In this document: in pieces, positions 24,373-33,463 of the stretch
How positions within the stretch are numbered: the first letter of the stretch is position 1
Layout: every line of letters starts with the position of its first letter
NCBI GenBank assembly: GCA_947258705.1
Contig: CAMYJA010000013.1
Coordinates: 1-51,727, forward strand
From: an uncultured Hyphomicrobiaceae bacterium
GTDB lineage: Bacteria; Pseudomonadota; Alphaproteobacteria; Rhizobiales; CAMYJA01
Length of the DNA: 51,727 nt
Reading direction: 5' to 3'
Notes under the pieces: model-generated
Told to the model about the DNA's origin: nothing
The model's input: only the letters and a program-made list of their open reading frames with translations
Databases searched by the model: none
Position numbers and translations under genes: made by a program

Positions 24373-25005
24373 TCAGTCGACCTGGGATTCGCTCAGCTTG
24401 AGCCAGTTGAAATAGATCGGGAAGCCTTCGCCGGTCAGGAGATTGACCGTCTCGGTAATCGGCAGGCCGACGACATTGGTATATGACCCCGACAGTTTCT
24501 GCACGAATGCGCCGGCAATTCCCTGAATGGCATATGCACCGGCCTTGCCGCGCCATTCGCGCGAGGCGATATAGCTGTCCATTTCCTCTTTGCTGAGCCG
24601 CTTGAAACGGATGCGGGTTTCGACCAGTTTCGATCGGGCGTTGTTTTCAGGGGTGATCAGGGTGACGGATGTGAAAACACGGTGGGACCGGCCCGACAAG
24701 AGCTGCAGAGAAGCAATAGCCTCTTCGACAAATTGCGGTTTCATCAGGATGCGCCGACCAACGGCAACCACCGTGTCCGCCGCCAGGATATAGGCATCCG
24801 CGAATTCGGGATCGTTGACGATATTGGCTTGCGCGTATTTTGCCTTTTCCAGGGAAAGCCGCTTGACGAGCGTGCGCGGCATTTCACCCTTTTTGGGTGT
24901 CTCGTCAATTGAAGCGGGTCTCAGGGCATCGGGCTCGATACCGACCTGTCCGAGAAGACTCAAGCGGCGCGGCGAGGCGCTGGCGAGCACGAGTTTCGGC
25001 CGCAA
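24373..25005 (-). CDS. maf: Maf-like nucleotide pyrophosphatase
   Basis: About 210 residues from a TTG at 25005. N-terminal [15 protein letters not shown] is the Maf signature, followed by [11 protein letters not shown] and [11 protein letters not shown]. The family hydrolyses modified or canonical nucleoside triphosphates. The reading frame is open further upstream to an ATG at 25119, but that would overlap infA by 41 bp and add a basic, poorly conserved tail. The TTG has AGGG a few bases upstream and gives the usual length. Either start remains possible. Confidence 0.88.
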   Translation of the reverse strand: MRPKLVLASASPRRLSLLGQVGIEPDALRPASIDETPKKGEMPRTLVKRLSLEKAKYAQANIVNDPEFADAYILAADTVVAVGRRILMKPQFVEEAIASLQLLSGRSHRVFTSVTLITPENNARSKLVETRIRFKRLSKEEMDSYIASREWRGKAGAYAIQGIAGAFVQKLSGSYTNVVGLPITETVNLLTGEGFPIYFNWLKLSESQVD

Positions 25006-25078
25006 GGTCGCCCTGCGGCCGGTCGGCTTCGTCCTCGAGCGCTTTTTTCGCAGCGACCGGCCACCAAGGGCCTCGAGT

Positions 25079-25297
25079 TTATTTAAAGCGGTAAGTGATA
25101 CGCCCTTTGGTGAGGTCATAAGGTGTCATCTCAACGAGGACTTTGTCGCCAGCCAATACGCGGATACGGTTTTTGCGCATACGTCCTGCGGTATGCGCGA
25201 CGATTTCATGTTCGTTTTCGAGTTTCACGCGGAATGTCGCGTTCGGAAGAAGTTCCGTCACGACACCCGGAAATTCGAGGAGTTCTTCTTTTGCCAT
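25079..25297 (-). CDS. infA: Translation initiation factor IF-1
   Basis: A 72-residue OB-fold protein, full length. It reads [20 protein letters not shown] at the start and GRITYRFK at the end, with [19 protein letters not shown] in the middle, all diagnostic for IF-1. It binds the ribosomal A site with IF-2 and IF-3 during initiation. GAGAGGTAAA lies before the ATG. It is followed by maf in the same direction. Confidence 0.97.
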   Translation of the reverse strand: MAKEELLEFPGVVTELLPNATFRVKLENEHEIVAHTAGRMRKNRIRVLAGDKVLVEMTPYDLTKGRITYRFK

Positions 25298-25475
25298 TTT
25301 ACCTCTCTTGACAAATGTCTATGGCAGAATTTGCAGTCTCATTGAAAAAAATCAAGGTAATTCGAGATTTTCTTGCAGGTCACGGCCAGCGGCCATGAAT
25401 GCAGGGCGTCTGGCCGGCAATGCACGCGAAAATCTGTTTCCAACGCAAAGGGGACACTGCCCGGCATGTTCGATT

Positions 25476-25934
25476 TCAAGGAGCGGGCGATCCCCCCAGC
25501 CCGAATCGCTCCTTGATCCTCTCAAGCAAGGATTGCCTCAGATCCCTGAAAGCCTCCAGCCTTTGTTCGCGATTTCCAGTCACCAGCGTTGGATCATGTG
25601 TTGGCCAGTATTCGGTCTCAAGCGCCATGGTTCGCGTCATTTCCATGGCCTGATGGTGGGCTTCGGGCGTCAGGCTGACGATCAGATCGAATGAGGTGTC
25701 GCGCAGATCGCTGAAGGTTTTCGGTTCATGGCCGGAAAGATCAATGCCGATTTCATCCATAACGGCAATCGTGAACGGATTGGTTTCGCCACAGTGCACC
25801 CCCGCTGACTTCACGTAAATCCGCCCGCCGGCGAGATGGCGCAGAATGGCGCATGCCATGGGCGACCTCACGGCGTTCATGTTGCACGCGAAGAGGACCG
25901 CCCCGGGTAAGTCAGTGGTTGGCCGGGAGGGCAT
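25476..25934 (-). CDS. Low-molecular-weight phosphotyrosine phosphatase-like protein
   Basis: A 152-residue protein of the LMW-PTP/arsenate reductase fold. The P-loop CxxxxxR is intact as C17NMNAVR23 followed by SP, although the usual glycine (CxGN) is a methionine. A conserved general-acid region, YWPTHDPT, is at about 110-117. The ATG at 25934 is chosen since GGAGGGG stands 9 nt before it. It starts 5 bp after the end of the UPF0262 gene. This gene is a regular member of the infA-hisD block in alphaproteobacteria; its physiological substrate is unknown. Confidence 0.85.
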   Translation of the reverse strand: MPSRPTTDLPGAVLFACNMNAVRSPMACAILRHLAGGRIYVKSAGVHCGETNPFTIAVMDEIGIDLSGHEPKTFSDLRDTSFDLIVSLTPEAHHQAMEMTRTMALETEYWPTHDPTLVTGNREQRLEAFRDLRQSLLERIKERFGLGGSPAP

Positions 25935-25939
25935 GACGG

Positions 25940-26434
25940 TTATCCCCTCCAGTGAAGGGCGCAAATGAGGGTGAACAGACGCCGGGCCGTATCGAAGTCG
26001 ACGTTTATTTTGTCCTTGAGCCGCTCCATCAAAAGGCGGCTGCCATCGTCATGAAGACCGCGGCGCCCCATATCGATTGCTTCGATTTTGGCGGGGGAGG
26101 CGGTCTTGATGGCTTCGAAATAGCTCTCGCAAACCAGAAAATAGTCTTTCACCAGCTTCCTGAACGGCGTGAGCGAAAGCGCATAATTCATATATTTTGT
26201 TTGATCCGCGTGCTCCACGGCCAGGACCAGCTTGTTGTCATCGATGGACAGCTTCAACCGATATGGCCCGTTCTTGCCGTTTGCCAGTTCGAAATAATTG
26301 TCTTCGAGCAAATCGTAGATCGCGACTTCGCGTTCGTGCTGGATTTCAGGCGTGTTGGATCCGATGGTGTCCTCATCGAGGATGACATCTACCAGGCGGC
26401 AACTGTCGCTGCTGTTTTGCTCTCCATCACTCAT
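25940..26434 (-). CDS. UPF0262 family protein
   Basis: A 164-residue soluble protein with conserved stretches VDVILDEDTI, ANGKNGPYRLKLSIDDNKL, LTPFRKLVKDYFLVCESYF and DMGRRGLHDDGS. These mark UPF0262, an alphaproteobacterial family with no known function. It lies between hisD and the phosphatase gene and is almost certainly co-transcribed with both (39 bp and 5 bp gaps). Confidence 0.9.
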   Translation of the reverse strand: MSDGEQNSSDSCRLVDVILDEDTIGSNTPEIQHEREVAIYDLLEDNYFELANGKNGPYRLKLSIDDNKLVLAVEHADQTKYMNYALSLTPFRKLVKDYFLVCESYFEAIKTASPAKIEAIDMGRRGLHDDGSRLLMERLKDKINVDFDTARRLFTLICALHWRG

Positions 26435-26473
26435 AGGAATGATTTTAATCCGGCTTGTTTAAAATTCGATGTT

Positions 26474-27772
26474 TTATGGCTGTTTTTTCAAACGGATGGC
26501 GACAGAATTTTTATGGGCTGCAAGCCCTTCTGCTTCGGCCAAGGCCATTGCGGCGGGACCCAGTCGGGCCAGGTTTTCCGCATTGAGACGCAAAATCGAC
26601 GAGCGCTTGACGAAATCAAGCACACCGAGACCGGATGAAAAACGCGCACTGCGGGCCGTCGGGAGAACGTGATTCGAACCGCCGACATAATCGCCGATGA
26701 CTTCCGGCGTGTGGTGGCCGAGAAATATGGCGCCGGCATTGCGGATCTCAGGGAGAAAGGCTTCAGGATTTTCCGTTGCAATCTCCAGATGCTCGGGCGC
26801 AATCCGGTTGGCGAGGTCCGGCGCCCGGTCGAGCGACGGCGTGAGAATGACCGCGCCAAAATTGCTCCAGCTCGCGGCGGCAATGTTGTTGCGCGGTAAA
26901 TCCTTGAGTTGGCGATCGACCTCGGCAGATACGGCTTCTGCGAGTACGGGGCTGTCGGTGATGAGGATGGATTGCGCCGACATATCGTGTTCCGCCTGGG
27001 CCAGAAGATCGGCCGCAATCCAGGATGGATCGGCATTCGCGTCGGCAATAATCAGGACTTCGGACGGACCGGCGATCATATCGATGCCAACGGTTCCGAA
27101 AACCTGGCGCTTGGCTTCTGCGACATAGGCATTTCCGGGGCCGACGATTTTTGCAACCGGCGCCATGGTTTCAGTTCCGTAGGCGAGCGCGGCCACCGCC
27201 TGGGCGCCGCCGACCCGATAGATTTCGTCGACGCCTGCCAGCCGGGCGGCCACCAGAACAAGGGGATTTGTCTCGCCGTTCGGTGTGGGCACAACCATGG
27301 CAATGCGCGGGACGCCGGCGATTTTTGCAGGGATGGCGTTCATGAGAACCGAGCTCGGATAACTCGCCGTGCCTCCGGGAACATATATTCCGACAGCATC
27401 AATGGGGGTCCAGCGGTAGCCGAGTTCGATGCCGATGGCATCGCGGTAGCTGTCGTCTTCGGGCACCTGACGCTGGTGATGGCTGGAAATCCGCTCATGG
27501 GCAAGGGTCAGGGCATCAAGCGTTTCGCGGTCAATTTTTTCATGGGCAGCGTCAATCTCGTCATTACCGACCCGCGCGCCACTGTCCTTGAGGTCGATGC
27601 GATCGAAACGCTCGGTCAGTTCATACAGGGCGTCATCGCCACGCTCACGGACATCCGAAACGATCTTTTTCACAGCGTCCGCCACATCGTCGGCGGCATC
27701 CCGCCTGGCGTTCAGGAGGACATCGAATTTATCGTCAAAATCGCTATCGCTTGTGTTGAGGGTGGTTACCAT
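26474..27772 (-). CDS. hisD: Histidinol dehydrogenase
   Basis: A 432-residue enzyme for the last two steps of histidine synthesis (L-histidinol to L-histidine, NAD-dependent, zinc). Motifs: GIYVPGGTASYPSSVLMNAIPA, here given only by its ends; VGPGNAYVAEAKR; PSEVLIIAD; AEHDMSAQ with zinc-ligand Q/H; ALPTARSARFSSGLGV with minor change (VLPTARSARF). The ATG at 27772 fits the family N-terminus and has GGA upstream; an in-frame start 60 nt earlier overlaps the DUF2948 gene's end region. Isolated from other his genes, as usual in this lineage. Confidence 0.95.
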   Translation of the reverse strand: MVTTLNTSDSDFDDKFDVLLNARRDAADDVADAVKKIVSDVRERGDDALYELTERFDRIDLKDSGARVGNDEIDAAHEKIDRETLDALTLAHERISSHHQRQVPEDDSYRDAIGIELGYRWTPIDAVGIYVPGGTASYPSSVLMNAIPAKIAGVPRIAMVVPTPNGETNPLVLVAARLAGVDEIYRVGGAQAVAALAYGTETMAPVAKIVGPGNAYVAEAKRQVFGTVGIDMIAGPSEVLIIADANADPSWIAADLLAQAEHDMSAQSILITDSPVLAEAVSAEVDRQLKDLPRNNIAAASWSNFGAVILTPSLDRAPDLANRIAPEHLEIATENPEAFLPEIRNAGAIFLGHHTPEVIGDYVGGSNHVLPTARSARFSSGLGVLDFVKRSSILRLNAENLARLGPAAMALAEAEGLAAHKNSVAIRLKKQP

Positions 27773-27832
27773 GGCGTTTTTCCGGAAAATCTGAAAATCC
27801 AACCGCGCCGGAGAGCAGCTCCGCGGCGACAT

Positions 27833-28312
27833 TCATGCCGATGTATCGCTTTCTTCCCTGGAGTCGTTCTCGTCCGAATGTTCGGGGATGGAACTCGCGC
27901 TCCAAGCCGGTCCGAGATCCTTGAGCTCGGCCTCAAGACATTCGACCTCCAGACGGATCGCGCCGCCACCGGAGAAATTGAACGTTACGATGCCTTCCGG
28001 AGCCGAGCTTTCCTCGAATTCTATGGAAAGAAGTTCGAGCACGGCATTGGGGGCGTCGTCTTTAATTTTAAGGCGTTGGACGCGTTTGACGTGTTCGAAG
28101 CGGAGGCCGGTTCGCCGGCGTTCGACGTTCTTCTTGCCATTGCCGGCGGGTTGCAGCGCGGCATGCCAGTTAAACCGGTTGGCAATGATCACGAAACGCC
28201 CTTCGCCCGGCAGATAGGCAATATCGCCAACGCGCAGGATAGCGTCCTGCATGTGGGCAGACAGGGTCACCAGGCCCTCCGGATCAAAGGCTATGAGTTT
28301 TAATTCGGTCAT
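27833..28312 (-). CDS. DUF2948 family protein
   Basis: A 159-residue protein beginning TELKLIAFDPEGLVTLSAH, then MQDAILRVGDIAYLP and FVIIANRFNWH. This is the DUF2948 pattern, alphaproteobacteria-specific and normally next to hisD and murA. The C-terminus is acidic (SDENDSREESD). The start at 28312 matches the conserved N-terminus; a longer reading to 28432 adds an unconserved tail. Function unknown. Confidence 0.88.
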   Translation of the reverse strand: MTELKLIAFDPEGLVTLSAHMQDAILRVGDIAYLPGEGRFVIIANRFNWHAALQPAGNGKKNVERRRTGLRFEHVKRVQRLKIKDDAPNAVLELLSIEFEESSAPEGIVTFNFSGGGAIRLEVECLEAELKDLGPAWSASSIPEHSDENDSREESDTSA

Positions 28313-28491
28313 CGCGAGGCTGTAAAAAAATCCAAAATTCGATAATGGGGATATTTGCCCCAAATTTCTGTCATTGCTGAAAGTGATAACCACCTTAAGC
28401 CTGCCGCGCAATGATATGTTGCTCTGCGGCAAAGTTTGTCACAGGCTCTGGAGAGATGAAATCAAGCGTTCACCCGGGTGGCAGACCGGTA

Positions 28492-29781
28492 TCAGCCGGC
28501 CAGACGTTCGATGCTGGCGCCACAGTTCCTGAGCTTCTCCTCAAGACGTTCAAAACCTCGGTCCAAATGGTAAACGCGGCTGATTGTTGTCTCGCCCTCC
28601 GCTACAAGTCCTGCAATCACCAGCGACACGGAAGCCCGAAGGTCGGTGGCCATCACTTCAGCGCCCTTGAGTTGCGTCCGGCCACGGATGGTGGCGAGTT
28701 CGCCATTAAGCTGGATATCGGCACCGAGCCGAGCAAGTTCCTGAACATGCATGAAACGGTTCTCGAATATCGTTTCGCGGATGGTGCTGGTTCCCTCCGC
28801 ACGGGTCATGAGCGCCATGAGCTGGGCCTGCAGGTCGGTAGGGAAACCTGGGAATGGCTGAGTTTCGACGGAAACCGGACTAGGGCCACCGTTCATCTGG
28901 CGGACACGGATGCCACCCTCTTCGGGAGTAATCTCGACGCCGGCTTCGATCAATATGTTGATGGCGGATTCTAGCAGGTCGATGCTGGTATCCTTGAGCA
29001 GGACCTCGCCTCCGGTTGCCGCCACGGCCATGGCGAATGTGCCGGTTTCAATGCGGTCCGGCAGAACCGTGTGGGTGGCGCCCTCGAGATTGGTCACGCC
29101 CTGGATATGCAATGTCGATGTGCCGATGCCTTCGATCCTGGCGCCCATTTTATTCAGACATGTTGCCAGATCGCCGATTTCGGGTTCGCGCGCTGCGTTT
29201 TCAAGAACCGTTTCGCCCTTGGCCAGGACGGCGGCCATCAGCACATTGTGGGTGGCGCCGACAGAAACTTTCGGGAAAATAACCCGCGCCCCCTTGAGGC
29301 CGCCGGGCGCCTTGGCGAGAACATAGCCGTTATCAATCCGGATATCGGCGCCGAGCGCCTCTAGGCCCATGAGATGAAGATCGACGGGACGGGTGCCGAT
29401 GGCGCAGCCGCCGGGGAGCGAAACTTTTGCCTCGCCGCAGCGACCGAGCAACGGGCCGAGAACCCAAAAACTGGCCCGCATGCGCGAAACCATGTCATAG
29501 GGCGCTGTGGTGTCGACGATATCGCGGGCGGTCAAATGGAATGTTTCACCCAGATAGCCGTTCGAGCCGGCGCGTTTGCCGTCAACGGATAAATCAACGC
29601 CGTGGTTGCGCAATATGCGCGTCAGCAGATTGACGTCGGCCAGATTGGGTACGTTTTTCAGCGTTAACGTTTCGCTGGAAAGCAGGCTGGCGATCGTCAG
29701 CGGCAGGGCTGCGTTCTTAGCGCCGGAAATGGGGATGACGCCATTAAGCGGCTGACCGCCGATGATGCGAATTCTGTCCAT
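28492..29781 (-). CDS. murA: UDP-N-acetylglucosamine 1-carboxyvinyltransferase
   Basis: A 429-residue enzyme of the first committed step of peptidoglycan synthesis (enolpyruvyl transfer from PEP to UDP-GlcNAc). It has the N-terminal substrate loop GAKNAALP with K22, the catalytic cysteine C126 in [12 protein letters not shown] (the site attacked by fosfomycin), and the C-terminal [15 protein letters not shown] cysteine, not the aspartate of natural fosfomycin resistance, is present. It is transcribed toward the DUF2948-hisD block. Confidence 0.96.
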   Translation of the reverse strand: MDRIRIIGGQPLNGVIPISGAKNAALPLTIASLLSSETLTLKNVPNLADVNLLTRILRNHGVDLSVDGKRAGSNGYLGETFHLTARDIVDTTAPYDMVSRMRASFWVLGPLLGRCGEAKVSLPGGCAIGTRPVDLHLMGLEALGADIRIDNGYVLAKAPGGLKGARVIFPKVSVGATHNVLMAAVLAKGETVLENAAREPEIGDLATCLNKMGARIEGIGTSTLHIQGVTNLEGATHTVLPDRIETGTFAMAVAATGGEVLLKDTSIDLLESAINILIEAGVEITPEEGGIRVRQMNGGPSPVSVETQPFPGFPTDLQAQLMALMTRAEGTSTIRETIFENRFMHVQELARLGADIQLNGELATIRGRTQLKGAEVMATDLRASVSLVIAGLVAEGETTISRVYHLDRGFERLEEKLRNCGASIERLAG

Positions 29782-29998
29782 GAGGTCCGATAGATAATTT
29801 AAGAGGTGAGTTCAAGTGATGAGTTGAACGCGATCATAGCGTTTCCGCCACCGCGCTTCATGTGCTTCAGATGTAAAGCGAGAAACTTGCTTAATGGTTT
29901 ATGTGGCCTCCGCCCCGCCGGGGATGAAGACGTAAAGGGGTCCGGCCCTGTGGCCGGGCTATAATCTGGCATTGAGATGAGCGATTATCAATGGAAAA

Positions 29999-30163
29999 TT
30001 ACGAAGTCTCGCCTTCAGAACCTGTAGATTTCCGGTTCATGTCGCGCATATGGTCCTTGCGCTTTTTCAGATTCGATCTGAGCTCGGCTGCCAGACGTTC
30101 TTCCCGGCCGGACTCGGATTTGGTGGCGTTCGATTTGACATCCTGTTTATTTTCTTCAGCCAT
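29999..30163 (-). CDS. Small conserved-type basic protein (54 residues)
   Basis: A 54-residue frame starting MAEENKQDVKSNATK, with a charged core REERLAAELRSNLKKRKDHM, and stopping at 29999. GGAGG stands 6 nt before the ATG, which strongly supports translation. The R/K-rich motif LAAELRxNLKKRK is like that of short proteins found beside murA in other alphaproteobacteria (recollection, not searched). It is predicted soluble and helical; function unknown. Confidence 0.7.
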   Translation of the reverse strand: MAEENKQDVKSNATKSESGREERLAAELRSNLKKRKDHMRDMNRKSTGSEGETS

Positions 30164-30315
30164 ATTGGGCCTCCGTGTCGTGATTGAAACTCTGGAACGG
30201 ATCAGTGCGCAGTATAATATGAGCGCCGCATGAGCGCTAGGGCCGGAACGGCTCCGGACGTTGCAGTTGCGCAGGGTGACAAGTTATGGCAGTAGGACAG
30301 ATATTACCCGGACTG

Positions 30316-30390
30316 GCCGCCGTAGCTCAGGGGTAGAGCGCACCCTTGGTAAGGGTGAGGTCCGGAGTTCGAATCTCCGCGGCGGCACCA
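30316..30390 (+). tRNA. tRNA-Thr (GGT)
   Basis: A 75-nt cloverleaf: acceptor GCCGCCG / CGGCGGC, D arm GCTCAGGGGTAGAGC, anticodon stem CACCC / GGGTG with loop TTGGTAA (anticodon GGT), T arm with GGAGTTCGAATCTCC, encoded CCA. Confidence 0.97.
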
Positions 30391-30474
30391 GGGGCCGGCT
30401 CTTTTCGTTATATCTTCTTCGCCAATATGTCGCCGCGCCGCCGCCGGGCTGATCCTGTATGGCGTCAGCAAGAA

Positions 30475-32136
30475 TTAAGTCTCAAAATTCCAGTTGTGAT
30501 CGCGGGCCATGAGGATCATGGCGCGTTCGGTCAGCGCGGTGATCGTCAGCAGCGGATTGACGCCCAAAGAGCGCGGGATGACGGATCCGTCGCAGACGTA
30601 AAGCCCCTTGTGGACGGCTGATGCAGCGCTTTCCGGAGTGCCGTCAAAAACCTGGCACTTGTGGTTGACGACGCCGAATGAGCGATCCGATCCCATGGCG
30701 CAGCCTCCAAGCGGGTGCGCGGTTGCCGGGCGGCTTCCAACCATGGTCTCCGAAAGCGGGCTCTTGACATAGGATGCTCCCGCGCCGCCGGTAATTTTCT
30801 CCAACATTTCATCGAGCCGAGCATAAACCGGTTCCTCTGCCACACAGGGCCATGAGAGCGTCAGGCGGTCGTCATTGAGGATCATTTCGCCCTCCGCCCT
30901 GTCATGGGAAACGGCGAAAAAGGTCTGGAGGCTGGCAAACGGGCCGTTGTAGACGCCCTTGATCAGGCTCTGCAGGGCGCCGAGGATACGGCCTCCCGGA
31001 ATAAACAACATCGGCAACAGGGGCGCCAAAGCCGAGGGTAGAACGCCTTCCTGCACATATATTTCCCGATCGAGGTTGCCGGGATCCGAGATCTTGATCT
31101 GGCCCGATACGCATGCGCCGATATCACCCAGATCGACGCGGGGGGGATGGCCGACTCCGATCGAGTTGACCCTGTCATCGGCGCCGTAGCCGAAGGCGAT
31201 GATATCGCCATTGGCGGAAAAGCGCCGGCCGAGCCGGTCTGACAGCGCAAGGCCCATATTTCTGGAGCGCAGCAGAATTTCTGTCGAGCCCAGGGTTCCG
31301 GCGGCGAGAACGACCCTGTCCGTTTCCACCACCAATGTCTCGCTCTCCCCTTCTCCGGATTGGCTCGCGTCTGCCGCATGACAGAACACCCTCCAGCCAT
31401 TATCCGATTTTTCGATATGGCTAACGCGTATTTCCGTGTAGATTTCAGCGCCGTGGTTGCAGGCGTCGGGAAGATAGGTGAGCGCAACCGTGTTTTTTGC
31501 ACCGACATTGCAGCCCGAGCAGCAATCTCCGCATAATGTGCAGGCGGGCTGATCGATATTAGCGGGATTTGTATTTTTCTCGAAGCTTACGACGACTTCG
31601 GCAGGCTTTGGCGCTGTGGCGATGGCGCTCCCCGATTTTTCCAGGGCCCTGTATTTGGTCATGGAGGCTGCTCGATCGTGTACCGCCGGGCGCAGCATCC
31701 GCCGCGCTCGTTCATAGGCCTCGTCAATGAGATCAGAGGACCGGATTTCATCCGGCCATATCCCATCCTCAAACACCCTGCTGTCGGGCCGGAGCGCAAC
31801 ACCCGCATTGACAAGGGAGCCGCCGCCAAGGCCCCGACCTATGAGGACATGGATATCGCGGCCCATGCGGAAATCATAAAGCGCCGTTTCAGAACCGGTA
31901 TCGATCCGTTCGCCGGTTACTTTTAGGTTGTTTTTGAGATCCGGAAATCGAGTGGGAAAGGCGCCGGTTTGAAATTCACGCCCGCGTTCGAGCACGCAGA
32001 CGGACCGGCCGGCGCGGGCAATGCGCGACGCTGAAACGCCGCCGCCATAGCCTGATCCGACGATCACCGTGTCGTATCGGGGCCTTAGCGCGCGCAGGGG
32101 GGAGGAGAGTGTCAAGTTTTTCGGCTCAACGGCCAT
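30475..32136 (-). CDS. GMC-type FAD-dependent oxidoreductase (cholesterol-oxidase-like)
   Basis: A 553-residue flavoprotein. The FAD dinucleotide motif is VIVGSGYGGGV at about 24-34 with the acid-ending strand CVLERGRE. GRGLGGGSLVNAG is the GMC signature 1. The C-terminal domain has AHPLGGCAMG and LGVNPLLTITALTERA. A cysteine-rich insert, CTLCGDCCSGCNVGAKN, resembles a cluster-binding loop found in a subset of these enzymes. It oxidises an alcohol group of an unknown, perhaps sterol- or terpenoid-like, substrate. AAGGACG lies before the ATG. It stands alone between tRNA-Thr and mscL. Confidence 0.85.
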   Translation of the reverse strand: MAVEPKNLTLSSPLRALRPRYDTVIVGSGYGGGVSASRIARAGRSVCVLERGREFQTGAFPTRFPDLKNNLKVTGERIDTGSETALYDFRMGRDIHVLIGRGLGGGSLVNAGVALRPDSRVFEDGIWPDEIRSSDLIDEAYERARRMLRPAVHDRAASMTKYRALEKSGSAIATAPKPAEVVVSFEKNTNPANIDQPACTLCGDCCSGCNVGAKNTVALTYLPDACNHGAEIYTEIRVSHIEKSDNGWRVFCHAADASQSGEGESETLVVETDRVVLAAGTLGSTEILLRSRNMGLALSDRLGRRFSANGDIIAFGYGADDRVNSIGVGHPPRVDLGDIGACVSGQIKISDPGNLDREIYVQEGVLPSALAPLLPMLFIPGGRILGALQSLIKGVYNGPFASLQTFFAVSHDRAEGEMILNDDRLTLSWPCVAEEPVYARLDEMLEKITGGAGASYVKSPLSETMVGSRPATAHPLGGCAMGSDRSFGVVNHKCQVFDGTPESAASAVHKGLYVCDGSVIPRSLGVNPLLTITALTERAMILMARDHNWNFET

Positions 32137-32271
32137 CGGGCGTCCTTGCGGGAAATCGTGTGTCAGCTGTTCAGCGGGAGACTATCCGACGAACCGTTTC
32201 TCAGCAATCATGCCGCGCAAATCATGCTGCGCAAATGATGCCATGCAATTAAGATTGCGACATTGTTCAGA

Positions 32272-32307
32272 AAATAAAAAGCCGGTCAATATCGCATTGA
32301 CCGGCTT
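32272..32307 (-). terminator. Rho-independent terminator of mscL
   Basis: On the minus strand a 12-bp stem (AAGCCGGTCAAT / ATTGACCGGCTT) with a 5-nt loop, running into TTTTTATTTT. It ends 28 bp after the mscL stop. Confidence 0.9.
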
Positions 32308-32334
32308 GATATCTATTTCGATCGGGACGTCTTT

Positions 32335-32739
32335 TTATTTTTTCAAGGCGTCGCGAATTTCCTCGAGAAGAACTTCCTGGCGGGGCGGTTCCGCAGGAGC
32401 CGCTTCCTCTTCTTCTTTCTCCATTTGCGCCTTGGCGGTATTAATGACTTTGATGAGCAGGAAGATGGCGCCCATAATGATGAGGAAGCTGATCATGCTG
32501 TTGATGAACGAACCGTATTTTATAATGACGTCCTTGCCGTCAAATCCCTTGCCGAGAGAAAGGCCGAGTTCGGAAAAGTCGACACCGCCCATGAGATAGC
32601 CTATCGGCGGCATGATGATGTCCGCGACGAGCGATTTTACGACGGTTCCCGCGGCACCGCCGATGATTATACCTGTCGCCATATCGATGAAATTGCTTTT
32701 CATCGCGAAATCTTTGAATTCTTCAAGCATGTTTGACAT
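32335..32739 (-). CDS. mscL: Large-conductance mechanosensitive channel
   Basis: A 134-residue channel subunit, full length. It shows the N-terminal amphipathic helix plus first pore helix (FKDFAMKSNFIDMATGIIIGGA), given here only as an outline: residues 8-29. The periplasmic loop then leads to the second helix (about 77-98) and a charged C-terminal bundle (EEEEAAPAEPP). It opens on osmotic downshock. AGGAGAG precedes the ATG. A strong terminator follows. Confidence 0.95.
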   Translation of the reverse strand: MSNMLEEFKDFAMKSNFIDMATGIIIGGAAGTVVKSLVADIIMPPIGYLMGGVDFSELGLSLGKGFDGKDVIIKYGSFINSMISFLIIMGAIFLLIKVINTAKAQMEKEEEEAAPAEPPRQEVLLEEIRDALKK

Positions 32740-33197
32740 TAATCTCTCCTGATTGATGTGAGCAGTTGTTCAGCCTTGGGTAATTTACATACATGAAGTC
32801 TCAACAAAGAATCCCTGAACAATCTTTTCTAGTCGATAGAATTTACTGTAATTTTCAAATAGTTCGAACGCAGAGCGAATCATTTGAAATAGACTAGAAA
32901 AATAGCCCAAACGCATCAATGACTATTGGAATATCAGGTTTGTTTACCCACACGCCGCTTATCCGGTATCGCCTGGCTGCTGTAATCCGGGGCAAATCCC
33001 GCATTATGGTTTTTTCATTTATCCTGTTATTGCAACTAACAGTTTGAAAGAAAAAGGACATGTATCGTCTTTCCATGCGATTGTTATGGACAGGCTGGCA
33101 ACAATAATCTCAGCTTGCGCGGTCTGCCTCAGTCCAACCAAAATGAGCTGTAAAAGATTTAGTTTATTTTATTTAGCCACAGGCGAGAGGTTCCGAA
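32740..33197. other. Divergent intergenic region between mscL and the symporter genes
   Basis: About 460 bases, AT-rich. It contains two nested inverted repeats: outer arms TTTTCTAGTC (32825-32834) and GACTAGAAAA (32892-32901), inner arms TTTCAAAT (32853-32860) and ATTTGAAA (32882-32889). No convincing gene is seen. It must carry the promoters for both divergent units. Confidence 0.5.
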
Positions 33198-33458
33198 TTG
33201 CTCGATCTTAAGTATCGCCGGCCTTATTGGCGCGAAACGCGGACGCTGATGCTGCGATTTATCGCGCCAGGGGCTGTTCTCGTCCTCGGCACGCTTCTTT
33301 TTTGGGAAAAAATAAGCGCGTTCAGCTTTATCGGCTTTCCACTCGGGTATTTTCTTTTGATGCATGGCTTTATCATTCTTGGAATTGTCGTGATGGCATG
33401 GCATGGCGTGGCCCAGGGCCGGATTGATCGCCGTCATGGAATTCATGGGGACGAGTAA
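33198..33458 (+). CDS. DUF4212 small subunit of a sodium/solute symporter
   Basis: An 86-residue protein with two membrane segments (about 19-37 and 45-70). YWRETRTLMLRFI at the start and GFPLGYFLLMHGFIILGI in the middle match DUF4212, the small partner of VC_2705-type symporters. The start is a TTG at 33198 with GAGAGG 7 nt upstream. The large subunit gene begins 5 bp after its stop. Confidence 0.87.
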   Translation: MLDLKYRRPYWRETRTLMLRFIAPGAVLVLGTLLFWEKISAFSFIGFPLGYFLLMHGFIILGIVVMAWHGVAQGRIDRRHGIHGDE

Positions 33459-33463
33459 AGGCC

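Noticed and set aside
26909-28303. A 464-codon open frame on the plus strand
   Set aside because: It lies antisense to hisD and DUF2948, both with clear family motifs; the translation shows no domain and has biased composition.
32894-33076. A 60-codon open frame upstream of mscL
   Set aside because: No ribosome site, crosses part of an inverted repeat, and no conserved features.
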